8,068 bases of DNA from positions 1 to 8,068 of the forward strand of contig JAIRNN010000079.1 of assembly GCA_031257995.1 (NCBI GenBank), written 5' to 3'. This document shows positions 6,784 through 8,068 of the stretch, one piece after another. The DNA comes from Spirochaetaceae bacterium. Its GTDB lineage: Bacteria; Spirochaetota; Spirochaetia; Treponematales; Breznakiellaceae. Below the pieces are notes generated by a model. That model did not search any database and was not told the origin of the DNA. It saw nothing but the letters and a program-made list of their open reading frames with translations. Numbering within the stretch: the first letter of the stretch is position 1; every line of letters starts with the position of its first letter. Both the position numbers and the translations under genes were made by a program.

Positions 6784-7077
6784 TTAATCCATGTGGAGCA
6801 TCTCTTCGAGGTCGTCGCTCACAGGCGATTCGTCCTGGTTTGTATCCATCAGGTCTTTCATCATGTGCCGCCATTTTTGCACGATCTCTTTGCGGGGAAG
6901 CTCGCCGTCTGTGGCATCGTCCGCCCGGTACTGAAACGCGAAAAGCGTGTTGGTATTCCGGTCCAGATAGATCAAATGGTCGGAAATCCCCGCCTTGCGG
7001 AGTTCAGACTTGAGGTCAGGCCATATCTGGGCATGGCGCTTCTTATACTCCTCTTCACAACCGGCTTTGAGCCGCAT
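6784..7077 (-). CDS. rhaM: L-rhamnose mutarotase (RhaM family), 5' end uncertain
   Basis: RhaM interconverts the alpha and beta anomers of L-rhamnose in the cytoplasm before catabolism. The 97-residue reading has the family hallmarks: GCEEEYKKRHAQIWPDL (6-22), whose Tyr11 and His15 match active-site Tyr18 and His22 of E. coli RhaM, then IYLDRNTNTLFAF (36-48), KWRHMMKDLM and the C-terminal SPVSDDLEEM. The family is usually about 104 residues. The first methionine here aligns with E. coli Met8, and codons just upstream (L-F-A) continue the homology, yet no in-frame ATG, GTG or TTG and no ribosome binding site is present. CTG at 7084-7086 could serve as the start, or the start has been damaged. 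A weak hairpin at 6764-6782 followed by a short T-run could end this transcript. No rhamnose kinase, isomerase or aldolase gene is nearby; it converges with the operon upstream. Confidence 0.85.
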   Translation of the reverse strand: MRLKAGCEEEYKKRHAQIWPDLKSELRKAGISDHLIYLDRNTNTLFAFQYRADDATDGELPRKEIVQKWRHMMKDLMDTNQDESPVSDDLEEMLHMD

Positions 7078-7129
7078 CGCAAACAGCCATGACGTTATAC
7101 GACATTTTTTTAGCCCAAATTTATCGTCG

Positions 7130-7151
7130 CAGGCGCCATCCGTGGCGCCTG
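7130..7151. repeat. Perfect 9-bp palindrome in a divergent intergenic region
   Basis: CAGGCGCCA (7130-7138) pairs perfectly with TGGCGCCTG (7143-7151) around a TCCG loop. It is a GC-rich island in otherwise AT-rich DNA between the divergent mutarotase and nitroreductase genes. Neither strand has an adjacent T-tract. It could be an operator, a dispersed palindrome or an old terminator. Confidence 0.5.
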
Positions 7152-7178
7152 AATTTCTAAAAAATTATGAAAATCACT

Positions 7179-7206
7179 TGTTTAATATTTTGATGTATGG
7201 TACTAT
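7179..7206 (+). promoter_or_regulatory. Weak candidate promoter for the nitroreductase gene
   Basis: TTGTTT (7179-7184) and TACTAT (7201-7206), 16 bases apart, resemble -35 and -10 boxes in an AT-rich stretch. The predicted leader would be only about 12 bases, leaving the ribosome binding site right at the transcript start. Other TA-rich hexamers nearby are equally possible. Confidence 0.3.
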
Positions 7207-7214
7207 ATTTTTAT

Positions 7215-7220
7215 GGAGGT
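7215..7220 (+). promoter_or_regulatory. Ribosome binding site fixing the start at 7226
   Basis: GGAGGT stands five bases before ATG 7226. It selects this start over an in-frame ATG at 6995 that would run antisense to the mutarotase gene and across the intergenic palindrome. Confidence 0.85.
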
Positions 7221-7225
7221 TTGTA

Positions 7226-7786
7226 ATGAATAATACATTGGACATTATCAAAAAAAGACGTAGCGTTCGCAATTTTAAGCCTGAGCAAATCGCCGATTCA
7301 GAAATTGCTGCTATTATAGACGCCGGTATGTATGCGCCCTCCGGCAGAGGGGATCAGTCATGGCATTTTACCATTGTGCAAAACGCCGAATTGCTGCATG
7401 AACTGTCTGAAGCGGTAAAACGTATTTACGCATCGTTGGACAATCCATTTCTTCAAAGCCAGGGTAAAAGCGAAAAATATCATTTATATTATCACGCGCC
7501 AACGGCAATTATCGTTTCCGGCAATAAAGATGCGTTGCTTCCCCAACTCGACTGCGCGGTCTGTGTTCAGAATATGCTTCTTGCCGCTGAATCATTGAAT
7601 ATCGGATCATGCTGGATCAGCGGAATTGACTTACTGGCGGCTACTGAAGAAGGATGCCCGATTCTTGAAAAACTAAATATCCCTGATGGTTATAAACCGT
7701 ATTTTCAAGTGGCGTTAGGCTACAAAAAGAACGAAGACCTCAAAGCCGCGCCACGGAAGGAAAATCTTATAAACTTTATAAGGTAA
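7226..7786 (+). CDS. Nitroreductase family FMN-dependent oxidoreductase
   Basis: The 186-residue product belongs to the nitroreductase family, homodimeric FMN flavoproteins that use NAD(P)H to reduce nitro compounds, quinones or other acceptors; the natural substrate here is unknown. Family features visible are IKKRRSVRNF (8-17), whose arginines and serine contact FMN phosphate; APSGRGDQSWHF (37-48), the P-S motif and substrate-side loop; DCAVCVQNMLLAAESLNIGSCWI (109-131), the core dimer helix and glycine turn; and the terminal LGYKK (164-168). Length is typical for the compact, single-domain members. Cysteines at 110 and 113 are visible in the core helix, but no ferredoxin domain is attached. 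It is a stand-alone transcription unit, with its own ribosome binding site and terminator, and is more AT-rich than the upstream operon. Subfamily assignment would need a tree. Confidence 0.9.
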   Translation: MNNTLDIIKKRRSVRNFKPEQIADSEIAAIIDAGMYAPSGRGDQSWHFTIVQNAELLHELSEAVKRIYASLDNPFLQSQGKSEKYHLYYHAPTAIIVSGNKDALLPQLDCAVCVQNMLLAAESLNIGSCWISGIDLLAATEEGCPILEKLNIPDGYKPYFQVALGYKKNEDLKAAPRKENLINFIR

Positions 7787-7806
7787 GACACCTTGTTTTG
7801 GGATAG

Positions 7807-7845
7807 AACGCCGTATTCACCGGATAGAATACGGCGTTTTCTTTT
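7807..7845 (+). terminator. Strong intrinsic terminator after the nitroreductase gene
   Basis: A perfect 12-bp stem, AACGCCGTATTC (7807-7818) with GAATACGGCGTT (7827-7838), has an 8-base loop and runs into TTTTCTTTT (7837-7845). It begins 20 bases after the nitroreductase stop. This is a textbook rho-independent terminator. Confidence 0.92.
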
Positions 7846-7869
7846 AAGACACGCCCGTAATACCGGACA

Positions 7870-8068
7870 ATGGATATCATTATTTATACAAAAGAGTATA
7901 CAAGCGAGGAAAGAGACTTTATTACCGAGGAAACAAGACTTACTGTCAAGGAAATAAACCCTATATCCATGGAAATAGGGTTTATCGCCAGGGAGGTAAA
8001 CTTTGTTGCCATGGAAATAAGGTTTACCGCCGGGGAAGTAAAGTTTGTCATCATGGAAATAAACCTTA
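7870..8068 (+). CDS. Possible heptapeptide-repeat protein, 3' end missing
   Basis: From ATG 7870 the plus frame stays open to the window edge (66 codons). After 12 leading residues (MDIIIYTKEYTS) it consists of seven-residue units of the form x-E-[IV]-x-F-[IVT]-[AST], for example MEIGFIA, REVNFVA, MEIRFTA. Glu is invariant at unit position 2, and hydrophobic residues dominate positions 3, 5 and 6. No ribosome binding site precedes the ATG, and only 24 bases separate it from the terminator, so expression is unproven. Another plus frame (units like G-N-K-x-Y) lacks a start codon. The minus strand is also open from the window edge to a stop at 7720-7722, with units like G-N-K-V-Y-F. The coding strand is therefore unsettled and this entry is tentative. 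Confidence 0.3.
   Translation, partial: MDIIIYTKEYTSEERDFITEETRLTVKEINPISMEIGFIAREVNFVAMEIRFTAGEVKFVIMEINL
7906..8068. repeat. 21-bp tandem repeat array, continues past the window
   Basis: Seven full 21-base units (starting 7906, 7927, 7948, 7969, 7990, 8011, 8032) and 16 bases of an eighth are present. The later units share a consensus near ATGGAAATAAAGTTTRYCGCC. In every full unit, unit bases 3, 4, 5, 9, 15 and 21 are unchanged, while bases 12 and 18 vary freely. The first two copies are the most diverged. The period is a multiple of three, so any protein reading has a seven-residue repeat. Confidence 0.9.

Noticed and set aside
6995..7225. N-terminal extension of the nitroreductase from ATG 6995
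   Set aside because: It runs antisense to the mutarotase gene and through the palindrome; GGAGGT before ATG 7226 marks the true start.
7906..8068. CRISPR array
   Set aside because: Units are contiguous at 21 bases with no unique spacers, and no cas gene is present in the window.

Overview
The window looks like chromosomal DNA of a spirochaete, most likely a Treponema relative. This is inferred from three things: a BspA/TpLRR-type leucine-rich repeat protein, a lipocalin-like surface protein of a style common in treponemes, and an intergenic unit of tandem triloop hairpins. No rRNA, tRNA, integrase, transposase or CRISPR array is visible. Every gene runs on the plus strand except one small sugar-mutarotase gene.

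Region 1 (1-1496) holds two probable envelope genes. The first is the 3' part of a lipocalin-like protein whose start lies outside the window. The second is a complete, short, exported leucine-rich repeat protein. The 176 bases between them are dense with inverted repeats, including two near-perfect hairpins just upstream of the second gene's ribosome binding site.

Region 2 (about 1579-6679) is the most notable part. A strong sigma70-type promoter precedes four tightly packed genes. They encode a large membrane-hairpin/coiled-coil protein, two helical proteins that are paralogues of each other and overlap by the ATGA arrangement, and a bactofilin-like beta-helix protein with an extra C-terminal domain. 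I cannot assign the first three to a named family. Together they suggest a membrane-anchored scaffold or filament built at the cytoplasmic face, but no catalytic motif shows what it does.

Region 3 (6680-7851) is ordinary metabolism. It has a minus-strand L-rhamnose mutarotase gene with a puzzling 5' end, then a divergently oriented nitroreductase gene closed by a textbook intrinsic terminator. Base composition becomes more AT-rich from about 7100.

Region 4 (7852-8068) runs off the edge. It is dominated by a 21-bp tandem repeat, seven full copies plus a partial one. The period is a multiple of three, and four of the six frames stay open through it, so the array probably encodes a heptapeptide-repeat protein, but the coding strand cannot be settled from this window.
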